Shown here piece by piece: positions 1-7,172 of a stretch of DNA of 8,465 bases (the first letter of the stretch is position 1; each line of letters begins with the position of its first letter). Position numbers and translations under genes: made by a program. The stretch is from Methanobacterium sp. GTDB taxonomy: Archaea; Methanobacteriota; Methanobacteria; Methanobacteriales; Methanobacteriaceae. The DNA lies in assembly GCA_028682985.1 (NCBI GenBank), contig JAJRAE010000237.1, positions 1 to 8,465 of the forward strand. The letters run 5' to 3'. A model generated the notes under the pieces. It saw nothing but the letters and a program-made list of their open reading frames with translations. It did not search any database and was not told the DNA's origin.

Positions 1-18
1 AATGGAATTATGGTTTAT

Positions 19-23
19 GAGGA
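19..23 (+). promoter_or_regulatory. Ribosome binding site of polC
   Basis: GAGGA lies six bases before the ATG at 30 and fixes that start. A TGA at 18-20 could be the stop codon of an upstream gene overlapping this site, but only 20 bases of it would be visible, so no upstream gene is called. No promoter can be seen in the 29 bases available. Confidence 0.7.
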
Positions 24-29
24 AAACTT

Positions 30-3000
30 ATGGGATATTTTGATAATTTAGAATCTGAAACTCAGAAATTATACGATATTGCAAAAGAAGCCAGATTAAA
101 GGGCTTCGACATAGAAACTGAACCAGAAATACCCCTGGCCAAAGACCTGGCTGAGCGGGTGGAGGGGCTGGTCGGTCCAGAAGGAATTGCCCGGAGAATA
201 AAAGAACTGGAAAATGAGGGCATATCCCGAGAAGAGGTGGCATTCCGAATCACCAGGGAAATTACCAGACCAGATGTCGAAGGAAAAGAAGACAGTATCG
301 AAATTAAAGAATCAAAAGCAGATCAGGCCATCAGAACCGCTCTGGCAATCATGACTGAAGGAGTAGTAGCTGCGCCACTGGAAGGTATTGCCAAGTTGAA
401 AATTAAAAGGAATTTCGATCAGGGATGGTACCTGGCCGTATACTTTGCCGGCCCCATCAGAAGTGCCGGGGGAACAGCAGCAGCAATGGCTGTTCTTTTG
501 GGAGATTATATCAGATTATCACTGGGATTAGACCCATACAAGCCCACTGAGGGGGAGATAGAGCGTTATGTGGAAGAGGTCGAACTCTACGAATCAGAGG
601 TAACTAACCTTCAATATTCACCTAGTCCAGATGAAGTGAGATTAGCAGCAAAAAACATCCCAGTAGAAGTGACCGGGGAGCCTACAGATAAAGTGGAAGT
701 TTCACACCGGGACCTGGAACGGGTGGAAACCAACCAGATAAGGGGAGGGGCTTTACTGGCAATGGTGGAAGGAATTATTCAGAAAGCACCCAAAGTGAGG
801 AAATATGCTAAAAAACTGGAAATAAAGGGCTGGCTATGGCTGGAGAAGTTCTCTAAAAAACCAGTTAAAGATGATAAAAATGAAGGTGAAAGTTCCAAAG
901 TAGATGAGAAGTATATGCAGGATATCATAGGAGGAAGACCAGTATTGTCATATCCTAAGGCCAAAGGAGGTTTCCGATTAAGATATGGGAGATCCAGGAA
1001 TAGTGGACTAGCAGCGATGGGTATTCATCCTGCTACCATGGAGATTGTGGAGTTTTTGGCAGTGGGAACCCAGATGAAGATTGAAAGACCCGGTAAAGGA
1101 AACTGCGTGGTTCCTTGTGATAGTATAGAAGGCCCCATAGTGAAATTAAAAGACGGTTCGGTTGTGAAGATCAATTCCGCCAAACAAGCCAAATCTTTAA
1201 GAAAAGAAGTGGATGAAATCCTGTTTTTAGGGGATATGCTGGTAGCTTTCGGGGAATTTTTAAGAAACAACCATATTTTATTACCTGCCGGCTGGTGTGA
1301 AGAATGGTGGGTCCAAATCATTGAAAAATCCCCCCAATATAAAGATGATCTTGATTTAGAATTAATTAAAGATAATATCAACGCCCGTGAGGCTTTTAAG
1401 ATATCAGGAAAATATGAAGTACCCTTACATCCCAGTTACACATACTTTTACCATGACGCCTCCCCAGAAGAAATAAATATTCTTATCAAATGGCTTGATG
1501 AAAACGTTGAAAATAACGAGTTAAAAGCAGATATAGGCCCTGAAAAAAGGATACTAGAAATTTTAGGAGTAGAACACCAAATAAAAGATCGAAAGATTAT
1601 CATAGATCCAGAGGATGTTTACGCGCTGCAAAATACCCTGAAAGAACCTTTAAATGAAGAATTAAAAACCATAGAGGGCATTAATAAGGTTTCATCTGTG
1701 TATATTATGGCCAAAGCCCCCACCTATATCGGTGGTAGGGTAGGGAGACCTGAAAAAACCAAGGAAAGGAAGATGAAACCCGCTCCACACGCATTATTCC
1801 CCATAGGAACCAACGGAGGCAGCAGAAGGAATATTGTTGACGCATCTAAAAAAGGAAGTATCACAGTTGAAATAGCACGCTGCCGCTGCACCCAATGTGG
1901 AATAGGGTCCATGCAGGCTATTTGTCCCGCCTGTGGTGGAAGAGCCGTTCCCACCGGCTCAGGTAAGAAGAAGATCAACCTGGGCAACCTACTTAAAAAA
2001 GCCTATCAAAACGTGGGAATTCGAAAAATGGACGAAATTAAAGGAGTAATTGGGATGATATCAGAGGATAAATTCCCTGAACCGCTTGAAAAAGGTATTC
2101 TGCGAGCTAAAAATGAAGTTTTCACCTTTAAAGACGCAACCATCCGACACGACTCCACCAACCTTCCCCTCACTCACTTCATCCCCAGTGAAATTAAGGT
2201 CAGCCCCCAGAAACTTAAGGAACTGGGATACTCACGGGATATCCACGGAGATCCCCTGGAAAATGAGGACCAGATTGTAGAGATCAAAGTGCAGGATGTA
2301 GTAATATCAGATAACTGTGCTGAGTATCTTCTGAAGGTTTCCCATTTTGTGGATGATCTGCTAGATAAATTCTATGGAATGGAACGTTTCTACAATATGA
2401 AAACCTATAAAGACCTGGTAGGACATCTAGTGGTGGGACTGGCCCCGCACACCTCCGCCGGAGTATTAGGCCGTATAGTTGGGTTCACCAAAGCCTCAGC
2501 CTGTTACGCCCATCCCTACTTCCACTCCGCCAAGAGGAGAAACTGTGACAGCGATGAAGACTCCATAATGCTCCTTCTTGATTCATTACTGAATTTCTCC
2601 AAGATATATCTACCCAGCTCCCGGGGGGGGCGGATGGACGCTCCGCTGGTTTTATCCTCCCGTATTGATCCAGAGGAGATTGATGATGAATCCCATAATA
2701 TAGACACCATGGCCCGGCTTCCCTTGGAGATGTACCAGGATACCCTTGAATTTAAAAAACCATCTGACATAAGTGATATGATGGATAATGTTAAGAAGAG
2801 GCTGGGTACAGAGGAGCAATACCATGGTTTAATCTACTCTCATGGAACCAGCAGCATACATAGCGGTCCTAAGATGTCCCTATATAAACTTCTGCCCACC
2901 ATGAAGGAGAAGGTGGATGAACAGATCAAACTGGCTGAAAGGATAAGGGCTGTGGACCAGAAAGGTGTGGTGGAGGGTGTTCTTAACTCTCATTTCCTCC

Positions 3001-3293
3001 CAGACATGGCAGGGAATATAAGGGCTTTTGCCAGACAGAAGGTGCGCTGTACTAAATGTAACAAGAAATACCGGAGGATACCATTATCAGGAGAGTGCAC
3101 CTGTGGTGGTAATCTAATACTAAGCATATCAAAGGGTTCAGTTGTTAAATATCTGGAGATTTCTAAGGATTTATCCAAAAAATATCCTATAAATGATTAT
3201 TTAATCCAGAGGATAGGGCTAATAGAATTCGGTATAAATTCACTATTTGAAAGTGACAAATCCAAACAGAGTTCACTTGATGTGTTCTTATAA
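30..3293 (+). CDS. polC: DNA polymerase D (archaeal Pol II) large subunit DP2
   Basis: Catalytic subunit of the two-subunit archaeal replicative DNA polymerase D. It synthesises DNA, and its partner DP1 (not in this window) carries the proofreading exonuclease. The 1087 residues are a full-length intein-free DP2. Visible landmarks are the N-terminal DP2 domain; the AGPIRSAGGT motif at about 140-149; a charged, poorly conserved linker at about 280-298; and a zinc module with Cys618, 620, 623, 632 and 635. The catalytic double-psi-barrel region follows, from PHTSAGVLGRI (His807) to HPYFHSAKRRNCDSDED, where Asp840 and Asp842 match the metal-binding aspartates of Pyrococcus DP2. A second zinc ribbon has Cys1007, 1010, 1023 and 1025. 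The protein ends in QSSLDVFL (1080-1087), a PCNA-interacting (PIP) box. The family motif is normally NCDGDED, so Ser841 is unusual. The known intein site before Cys839 is empty. The ATG at 30 has a good ribosome binding site. Family assignment is certain. Confidence 0.98.
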   Translation: MGYFDNLESETQKLYDIAKEARLKGFDIETEPEIPLAKDLAERVEGLVGPEGIARRIKELENEGISREEVAFRITREITRPDVEGKEDSIEIKESKADQAIRTALAIMTEGVVAAPLEGIAKLKIKRNFDQGWYLAVYFAGPIRSAGGTAAAMAVLLGDYIRLSLGLDPYKPTEGEIERYVEEVELYESEVTNLQYSPSPDEVRLAAKNIPVEVTGEPTDKVEVSHRDLERVETNQIRGGALLAMVEGIIQKAPKVRKYAKKLEIKGWLWLEKFSKKPVKDDKNEGESSKVDEKYMQDIIGGRPVLSYPKAKGGFRLRYGRSRNSGLAAMGIHPATMEIVEFLAVGTQMKIERPGKGNCVVPCDSIEGPIVKLKDGSVVKINSAKQAKSLRKEVDEILFLGDMLVAFGEFLRNNHILLPAGWCEEWWVQIIEKSPQYKDDLDLELIKDNINAREAFKISGKYEVPLHPSYTYFYHDASPEEINILIKWLDENVENNELKADIGPEKRILEILGVEHQIKDRKIIIDPEDVYALQNTLKEPLNEELKTIEGINKVSSVYIMAKAPTYIGGRVGRPEKTKERKMKPAPHALFPIGTNGGSRRNIVDASKKGSITVEIARCRCTQCGIGSMQAICPACGGRAVPTGSGKKKINLGNLLKKAYQNVGIRKMDEIKGVIGMISEDKFPEPLEKGILRAKNEVFTFKDATIRHDSTNLPLTHFIPSEIKVSPQKLKELGYSRDIHGDPLENEDQIVEIKVQDVVISDNCAEYLLKVSHFVDDLLDKFYGMERFYNMKTYKDLVGHLVVGLAPHTSAGVLGRIVGFTKASACYAHPYFHSAKRRNCDSDEDSIMLLLDSLLNFSKIYLPSSRGGRMDAPLVLSSRIDPEEIDDESHNIDTMARLPLEMYQDTLEFKKPSDISDMMDNVKKRLGTEEQYHGLIYSHGTSSIHSGPKMSLYKLLPTMKEKVDEQIKLAERIRAVDQKGVVEGVLNSHFLPDMAGNIRAFARQKVRCTKCNKKYRRIPLSGECTCGGNLILSISKGSVVKYLEISKDLSKKYPINDYLIQRIGLIEFGINSLFESDKSKQSSLDVFL
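2541..2561 (+). other. Catalytic loop of DP2 and empty intein insertion site
   Basis: Codons for NCDSDED (residues 838-844). The two aspartates at 840 and 842 bind the catalytic metal in this two-barrel polymerase family. The Asn838/Cys839 junction is where Pyrococcus-type DP2 genes carry an intein; here it is uninterrupted and the +1 cysteine is kept. The AGC codon at 2550-2552 gives Ser where the family normally has Gly. Confidence 0.8.
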
Positions 3294-3307
3294 AAGGATG
3301 GACATAG

Positions 3308-3338
3308 ACCATACTTTTATGGTAATCAAAAGTTTTTT
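3308..3338 (+). terminator. Probable polC terminator: 6-bp hairpin plus T6
   Basis: ACCATA (3308-3313) and TATGGT (3318-3323) can pair as a 6-bp stem with a four-base CTTT loop. A T6 run follows at 3333-3338. It begins 15 bases after the polC stop codon. In archaea the T-tract alone usually drives termination, and the hairpin may be incidental. The T-tract also forms part of a TATA-like element. Confidence 0.5.
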
Positions 3339-3343
3339 ATATA
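3326..3343 (+). promoter_or_regulatory. Candidate distal promoter of nrdD (BRE + TATA)
   Basis: TCAAAAG (3326-3332) is followed by a T-run leading into TTTATATA (3336-3343), an exact match to the methanogen TATA-box consensus. Transcription would start near 3362-3368, giving a leader of roughly 105 bases that contains the inverted repeat at 3380-3403. AT-rich spacers produce such matches by chance, so this is an inference. Confidence 0.4.
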
Positions 3344-3379
3344 GTAGTATTAAAAATAAAAAGTAGTAATTACAGTCTT

Positions 3380-3403
3380 TATTGATATCTATTAAAATCA
3401 ATA
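3380..3403. repeat. 7-bp inverted repeat, possible nrdD operator
   Basis: TATTGAT (3380-3386) and ATCAATA (3397-3403) are perfect inverted copies separated by ten bases, with a 17-bp centre-to-centre distance. The right arm ends exactly where the A-rich BRE of the proximal nrdD promoter begins, so a protein bound here could block TFB. It does not resemble the bacterial NrdR box. The operator role is inferred from position only. Confidence 0.4.
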
Positions 3404-3418
3404 GAAAACTTTATATTA
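3404..3418 (+). promoter_or_regulatory. Candidate proximal promoter of nrdD (BRE + TATA)
   Basis: GAAAAC (3404-3409) fits an archaeal BRE and TTTATATTA (3410-3418) fits a TATA box. With the usual spacing, transcription would start around 3436-3442, leaving a leader of about 30-36 bases that keeps the GGAGG ribosome binding site. This is the better placed of the two nrdD candidates. Confidence 0.55.
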
Positions 3419-3459
3419 AATAAAATTATGGTAAATTGATTAATTTTTAGGACAAATTC

Positions 3460-3464
3460 GGAGG
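3460..3464 (+). promoter_or_regulatory. Ribosome binding site of nrdD
   Basis: GGAGG lies seven bases before the ATG at 3472. It is a strong match to the 3' end of archaeal 16S rRNA and confirms the chosen start. Confidence 0.85.
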
Positions 3465-3471
3465 ATAAATC

Positions 3472-5778
3472 ATGAAAGATGCACGCATTATCGCTGCACT
3501 TCCAACCAAAGCCCACAGTTGCGTATTAAAAAATAATGGGATATTTGAAAGATTCAGTCACGAGAAAATAGTTAAATCATGCCTGATGGTGGATGTTCCA
3601 CTATGGGCTGCCGAGAAAATAGCCTCACAGGTGGCCACCGCTGCCTATGATGGTATGACTACCAAGGAGATTAAGATACTGGTCTTCGACTCCCTGAAAA
3701 ATATAGATAAAAAAGCGGCTGAAAGATACTTTAACGCCAACACCCTCCGTGTCCGTACCTCAAGAGATACTATAGAAACATTTGACCAGACCAAGATAGA
3801 ACAAACCCTTATTATAGAAACCGGCGCATCAGAAAGCGTAGCCAGGAGGATCGCCACTGATGTGTATAAAGAGCTAAAGAAATTAAACGTGGAATACCTT
3901 ACCGCTCCTATGATCAGGGAAATAGTCAACACCAAGCTGGTTGAACATGGACTGGAAACATTAAGGCGTAAATACACCAGACTGGGTATTCCTGTTTATA
4001 ACATCACCAATCTCATTGAGAACGGCTCCCGGGACAATGCTAATATGATACACAACCCGGAAACCGTGCATAAATACGTGGCTGATGAAGCTCTTAAACA
4101 GTACGCCTTACTGCAGATCTTACCCAGTGAACTGGCTGACGCCCATATGAGCGGCGGAATACACATTCACGACTTGGAATTCTTCGCTGGAAGACCGTTG
4201 AATTGCCTACAGCACGATTTACGATTATTTATCAAACATGGATTAAAGGTGGATGGCACTGGAGATCACACTTCTGTAGCTGGACCTCCTAAACATATGG
4301 AAACCCTCATGAACCACTCTGGAGAGATAATGCTGGCCGCCCAGCAGAATATGAGCGGCGGTCAATCCATGAGCCTATGGAACATATTTGTAGCTCCATT
4401 TGCCGCGGGAATGCCCTATGAAAAGGTTAAGCAGGCCGTTCAGATGTTCATCTTCAACCTGAACATGGCCTATGCCGCACGGGGATCACAGGTACCATTC
4501 ACATCTATCAACCTGGAGTTCACAGTCCCTGACTTCCTCCAGAACGAACCAGCCTACGGACCGAAAGGAAAATTGGTTGGAACCTATGGGGACTTCGAAG
4601 AAGAAGTACGTGCCTTGCAGCGTGCCTTCACTGAAAATCTTCTGCAGGGAGATTCGGATGGTAAACCACACCTTTTCCCCAACACCATCTATGCACTGCG
4701 GGATAAAGTATTTAAAAATGAGTTCGAAGAAGACCTGAGAAGGGTACATGAACTTTCAGCTAAATACGGTACTCCTTACTTCGCCAATATGCTGCCTGAC
4801 TACCGGGGAGACATGGCAAACTACATGGGATGCCGGACCTCGCTCAGTGATAACTGGACAGGGGACTGGTCAAAAGACTGTCTACGCACGGGTAATTTAG
4901 CATATGTAACCCTTAATCTACCAAGAATGGCCTACAGCTCCAGGGATGATTCAGAAGTATTCGATTACCTGGACAATTACCTGCATCTGGCCGAAGAAGT
5001 GCTTCTACTTAGACGTAAGCAGGCTATAAACTGCCTGGATGATTACAACCTTCTGCCATTCCTGACACAGGAATTTGATGGTGATAGATATTACAGTGTG
5101 GAAAACGCCACACTCTCCTTCGGATTTGTCGGCCTGAATGAGATGCTCCAGTATCACTGCGGAGCGGGAATAGAGAACCCAGACTCCCGTAAATTCGGAT
5201 TAAAAATCCTCAAATACATGAATCAGAGAGCAAAAGAACTACAAGACGAAACTGGATATCGATGGAGTGTTCTGCAAACACCAGCAGAGTCAACCGCCTA
5301 TCGATTTGCCATGCTAGACCGGGAGAAATTCAAGGACCAAATAATAGTACAGGGCGACTCAGAGGCCTCCTACTACACTAATTCATCCCATGTGCCGGTT
5401 AACGCGGATATATTATTACCAGAAAAAATTAAAATCGAAGAGAAATTCCATCCACTAACCCTGGGAGGCCATATATTCCATGCCTTCATGGGAGAAGCCT
5501 ACAGTGAACCAGATTCCCTGATGAGTCTCACCAACAAAATCGCCAAAAAATCAGATATAGGTTTCTGGGCCTACAGTTCAGCTTTAAGCTTCTGCATCAA
5601 ATGTAAAACCCTTATGAAAGGACTGCAAAACCAGTGCGCAACATGCGGAGAACAGACCGAAGTGGAATGGTACGACCGGATCACTGGATACGTACAGCAA
5701 GTAGGAGTTTCCAAATCTGCATCCGGAGGATGGAACCCAGGTAAGATGCAGGAATTAAGAGATCGGAAACGGTTTTAA
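3472..5778 (+). CDS. nrdD: Anaerobic ribonucleoside-triphosphate reductase (class III, NrdD)
   Basis: Glycyl-radical enzyme that reduces ribonucleoside triphosphates to dNTPs in the cytoplasm under strict anoxia, after activation by the radical-SAM enzyme NrdG (not in this window). The 768 residues begin with two ATP-cone modules, at about 18-92 and 95-172, which should sense ATP/dATP. The barrel domain follows. MGCRT places the probable thiyl-radical cysteine at Cys454. Other landmarks are Cys245 in NCLQHD, a further Cys470, RGSQVPFTSIN, NLPRMA and YYTNSSHVPVN. The C-terminus has a CxxC-x10-CxxC zinc site (Cys708, 711, 722, 725), the radical site RITGY (Gly739) and the conserved GGWNPGK tail. 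All signature parts are intact. Residue roles are assigned from family knowledge. An AT-rich 178-base spacer with its own promoter elements separates it from polC, so separate transcription is likely. The reductant (formate or a redoxin) cannot be decided directly. Confidence 0.97.
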   Translation: MKDARIIAALPTKAHSCVLKNNGIFERFSHEKIVKSCLMVDVPLWAAEKIASQVATAAYDGMTTKEIKILVFDSLKNIDKKAAERYFNANTLRVRTSRDTIETFDQTKIEQTLIIETGASESVARRIATDVYKELKKLNVEYLTAPMIREIVNTKLVEHGLETLRRKYTRLGIPVYNITNLIENGSRDNANMIHNPETVHKYVADEALKQYALLQILPSELADAHMSGGIHIHDLEFFAGRPLNCLQHDLRLFIKHGLKVDGTGDHTSVAGPPKHMETLMNHSGEIMLAAQQNMSGGQSMSLWNIFVAPFAAGMPYEKVKQAVQMFIFNLNMAYAARGSQVPFTSINLEFTVPDFLQNEPAYGPKGKLVGTYGDFEEEVRALQRAFTENLLQGDSDGKPHLFPNTIYALRDKVFKNEFEEDLRRVHELSAKYGTPYFANMLPDYRGDMANYMGCRTSLSDNWTGDWSKDCLRTGNLAYVTLNLPRMAYSSRDDSEVFDYLDNYLHLAEEVLLLRRKQAINCLDDYNLLPFLTQEFDGDRYYSVENATLSFGFVGLNEMLQYHCGAGIENPDSRKFGLKILKYMNQRAKELQDETGYRWSVLQTPAESTAYRFAMLDREKFKDQIIVQGDSEASYYTNSSHVPVNADILLPEKIKIEEKFHPLTLGGHIFHAFMGEAYSEPDSLMSLTNKIAKKSDIGFWAYSSALSFCIKCKTLMKGLQNQCATCGEQTEVEWYDRITGYVQQVGVSKSASGGWNPGKMQELRDRKRF

Positions 5779-5801
5779 TTTATTTTAATTTATTTTTTTT
5801 T
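5773..5801 (+). terminator. nrdD terminator: tandem TTTTAATTTA plus T9
   Basis: The decamer TTTTAATTTA occurs twice back to back (5773-5782 and 5783-5792), the first copy spanning the nrdD stop codon. A run of nine T residues follows at 5793-5801. Oligo-T on the coding strand is the standard intrinsic termination signal for archaeal RNA polymerase. There is no GC-rich stem. The tandem copy may be slippage in an AT-rich tract. Confidence 0.7.
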
Positions 5802-5808
5802 ATTATTT

Positions 5809-5829
5809 CTTAAATTAAAGAAATTTAAG
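5809..5829. repeat. 8-bp inverted repeat upstream of the amidohydrolase gene
   Basis: CTTAAATT (5809-5816) and AATTTAAG (5822-5829) are perfect inverted copies around a five-base loop. They lie in the 98-base spacer, 47 bases before the next start codon. The arms are almost all A/T, so this may be an operator, a BRE/TATA region or chance. No single convincing TATA box could be chosen here: a TTTTAAATTA element at 5847-5856 lies too close to the ATG for a transcript that keeps its ribosome binding site. Confidence 0.35.
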
Positions 5830-5865
5830 TGTTTTAGGAAGTCTGATTTTAAATTATCATTTTAT

Positions 5866-5870
5866 AGGAG
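5866..5870 (+). promoter_or_regulatory. Ribosome binding site of the amidohydrolase gene
   Basis: AGGAG lies six bases before the ATG at 5877 and supports that start. No other ATG in the same frame sits nearby with a comparable site. Confidence 0.75.
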
Positions 5871-5876
5871 AATAAA

Positions 5877-7172
5877 ATGGAAAAGAATCCTGGAAATACC
5901 TCCAAAATCAGTGCGAGAATCAATGAACTCACCAATGATTTGAAGAACCAGCAAATAGAAACGTTCCGCTGGCTTCATCAGAATCCAGAATTAGCCCTGC
6001 AGGAATTTAAATCCAGTAGATTCATATTAAAACACCTTCAGGATCTTTCCAATATTGAGATTGTCCATCCCATATCCAAAACAGGAATCAAAGCTATTTT
6101 AAGAGGAAATAAACCCGGGCCTACTGTTGCTTTACGAGCAGATATTGATGCTCTCCCCGTTAGGGAAGAAACAGGTTTATCTTATGCTTCCAAAGTTAAA
6201 ACCAATTATCAGGGCACGGAAACATATGTATCACATGCCTGTGGACATGATGCTAATACAGCTGCTGCGCTTGGTGTGGCTGCCGTTTTAAACCAGATAA
6301 AAGATGAACTATATGGTACTGTGGTTTTTATTTTTCAACCGGCTGAAGAAGGTGTGCCTCCAGGCGAAGATGGTGGGGCTGCTTTGATGGTGAAGGAAGG
6401 GGTTTTAAAGAATCCTGATGTGGATGCCATATTTTCTTTTCATGCCAATAGTATGTATTATCCTGGAACTGTGATTATAGGAGATGGGATCACCCATGCC
6501 AGCATGGATAACATTATTATTAAGATAAAAGGAGTGCAGGCACATGGTTCTCAGCCCTGGAAAGCTAAAGATCCCATAATAGCTGGTTCAGCCATTATCA
6601 ATGCTATTCAGACCATTATCAGTCGCGATGTAGACCTTCAAAAGGGAGCTGCTGTTATCACTGCCGGTTATTTTCATGGCGGAGTTAAAGTAAATATTAT
6701 TCCAGATGAGGCAGAAATAGGCCTTACAGTACGTTCCCTTGATGATGACAACCATGAGCTGTTGATGCGACGGGTTAAAGAAGTGGCGGAACTTGAAGCC
6801 CAGGTGCATGGATGCTACGCTGAAGTAATATACGGCCAGCACTACCCAATAAACAGAAACAATCCGGATCTTTACCAATTGATAATTCAAGGAGTTAAAG
6901 AGTTTGCAGGGACAGGAAATTTGGTTAAATATCTACCTAAAACAACTTCTGAGGATTTTTCGTATTTCTCTCAACAAGTACCGGGACTTTATATTCAATA
7001 TGGAAGTGCCCCTATTGATAAACCCTTATCTGAATCAAAACCGAACCACCACCCCGAATTCATGGTGGATGAAGCGGCAATTAAATTCGTCACTCGCTTA
7101 GAGTGCCAATTAATTATTAATGCCTTAAAAAAATTACATATGTCTCTCATAAAAGGTGAGAATATTACATGA
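5877..7172 (+). CDS. M20D-family metal-dependent amidohydrolase (hippurate/IAA-amino-acid hydrolase type)
   Basis: Cytoplasmic dinuclear-metal hydrolase of the family that includes N-acyl-amino-acid amidohydrolases, hippurate hydrolases and plant ILR1/ILL2. These cleave an amide bond of an acylated amino acid or similar small molecule. Over 431 residues it shows the WLHQNPEL entry motif, LRADIDALPV (the first catalytic-domain signature), ACGHDANTA with metal ligands Cys122 and His124, QPAEEG with general base Glu157 and ligand Glu158, His189 in FSFHANS, and NHHPEF with the His391/His392 pair supplying the last ligand. The lid/dimerisation domain is the insert around residues 205-325, starting near QAHGSQPW. 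There is no signal peptide or membrane segment. All metal ligands are present, so it should be active, but the substrate is unknown. Its stop codon overlaps the start of the deaminase gene (ATGA), which indicates an operon and translational coupling. Confidence 0.92.
   Translation: MEKNPGNTSKISARINELTNDLKNQQIETFRWLHQNPELALQEFKSSRFILKHLQDLSNIEIVHPISKTGIKAILRGNKPGPTVALRADIDALPVREETGLSYASKVKTNYQGTETYVSHACGHDANTAAALGVAAVLNQIKDELYGTVVFIFQPAEEGVPPGEDGGAALMVKEGVLKNPDVDAIFSFHANSMYYPGTVIIGDGITHASMDNIIIKIKGVQAHGSQPWKAKDPIIAGSAIINAIQTIISRDVDLQKGAAVITAGYFHGGVKVNIIPDEAEIGLTVRSLDDDNHELLMRRVKEVAELEAQVHGCYAEVIYGQHYPINRNNPDLYQLIIQGVKEFAGTGNLVKYLPKTTSEDFSYFSQQVPGLYIQYGSAPIDKPLSESKPNHHPEFMVDEAAIKFVTRLECQLIINALKKLHMSLIKGENIT
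7155..7160 (+). promoter_or_regulatory. Ribosome binding site of the deaminase gene, inside the preceding gene
   Basis: GGTGAG lies eight bases before the ATG at 7169, within the last codons of the amidohydrolase gene. It matches the methanogen GGTGA-type site and supports the ATGA-overlapping start. Confidence 0.7.

Noticed and set aside
1..20. Possible C-terminal end of an upstream gene (frame ending TGA at 18-20)
   Set aside because: Only five codons would be visible, which is too few to support a gene call.
2533..2561. Intein in polC
   Set aside because: The conserved motif runs through the usual insertion site without interruption.
2516..2770. Minus-strand open frame of 84 codons inside polC, with similar antisense frames elsewhere in the gene
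   Set aside because: The overlapping plus frame is a clearly conserved DP2 protein. The antisense frames show no recognisable domain and no ribosome binding site worth noting.
3294..3471. CRISPR, tRNA or other structured RNA in the largest spacer
   Set aside because: No spaced direct repeats, no cloverleaf or GC-rich helices. The spacer is AT-rich and explained by terminator and promoter elements.
4472..4749. Overlapping frames on both strands inside nrdD
   Set aside because: They sit within the conserved NrdD catalytic domain in other frames and encode low-information peptides.
6240..6263. Loss of a metal ligand in the M20 enzyme (CGHDANTA instead of CGHDxHTA)
   Set aside because: In the structurally known relative ILL2 the ligands are the Cys and the first His of this motif, both present. 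The second His is not a metal ligand.
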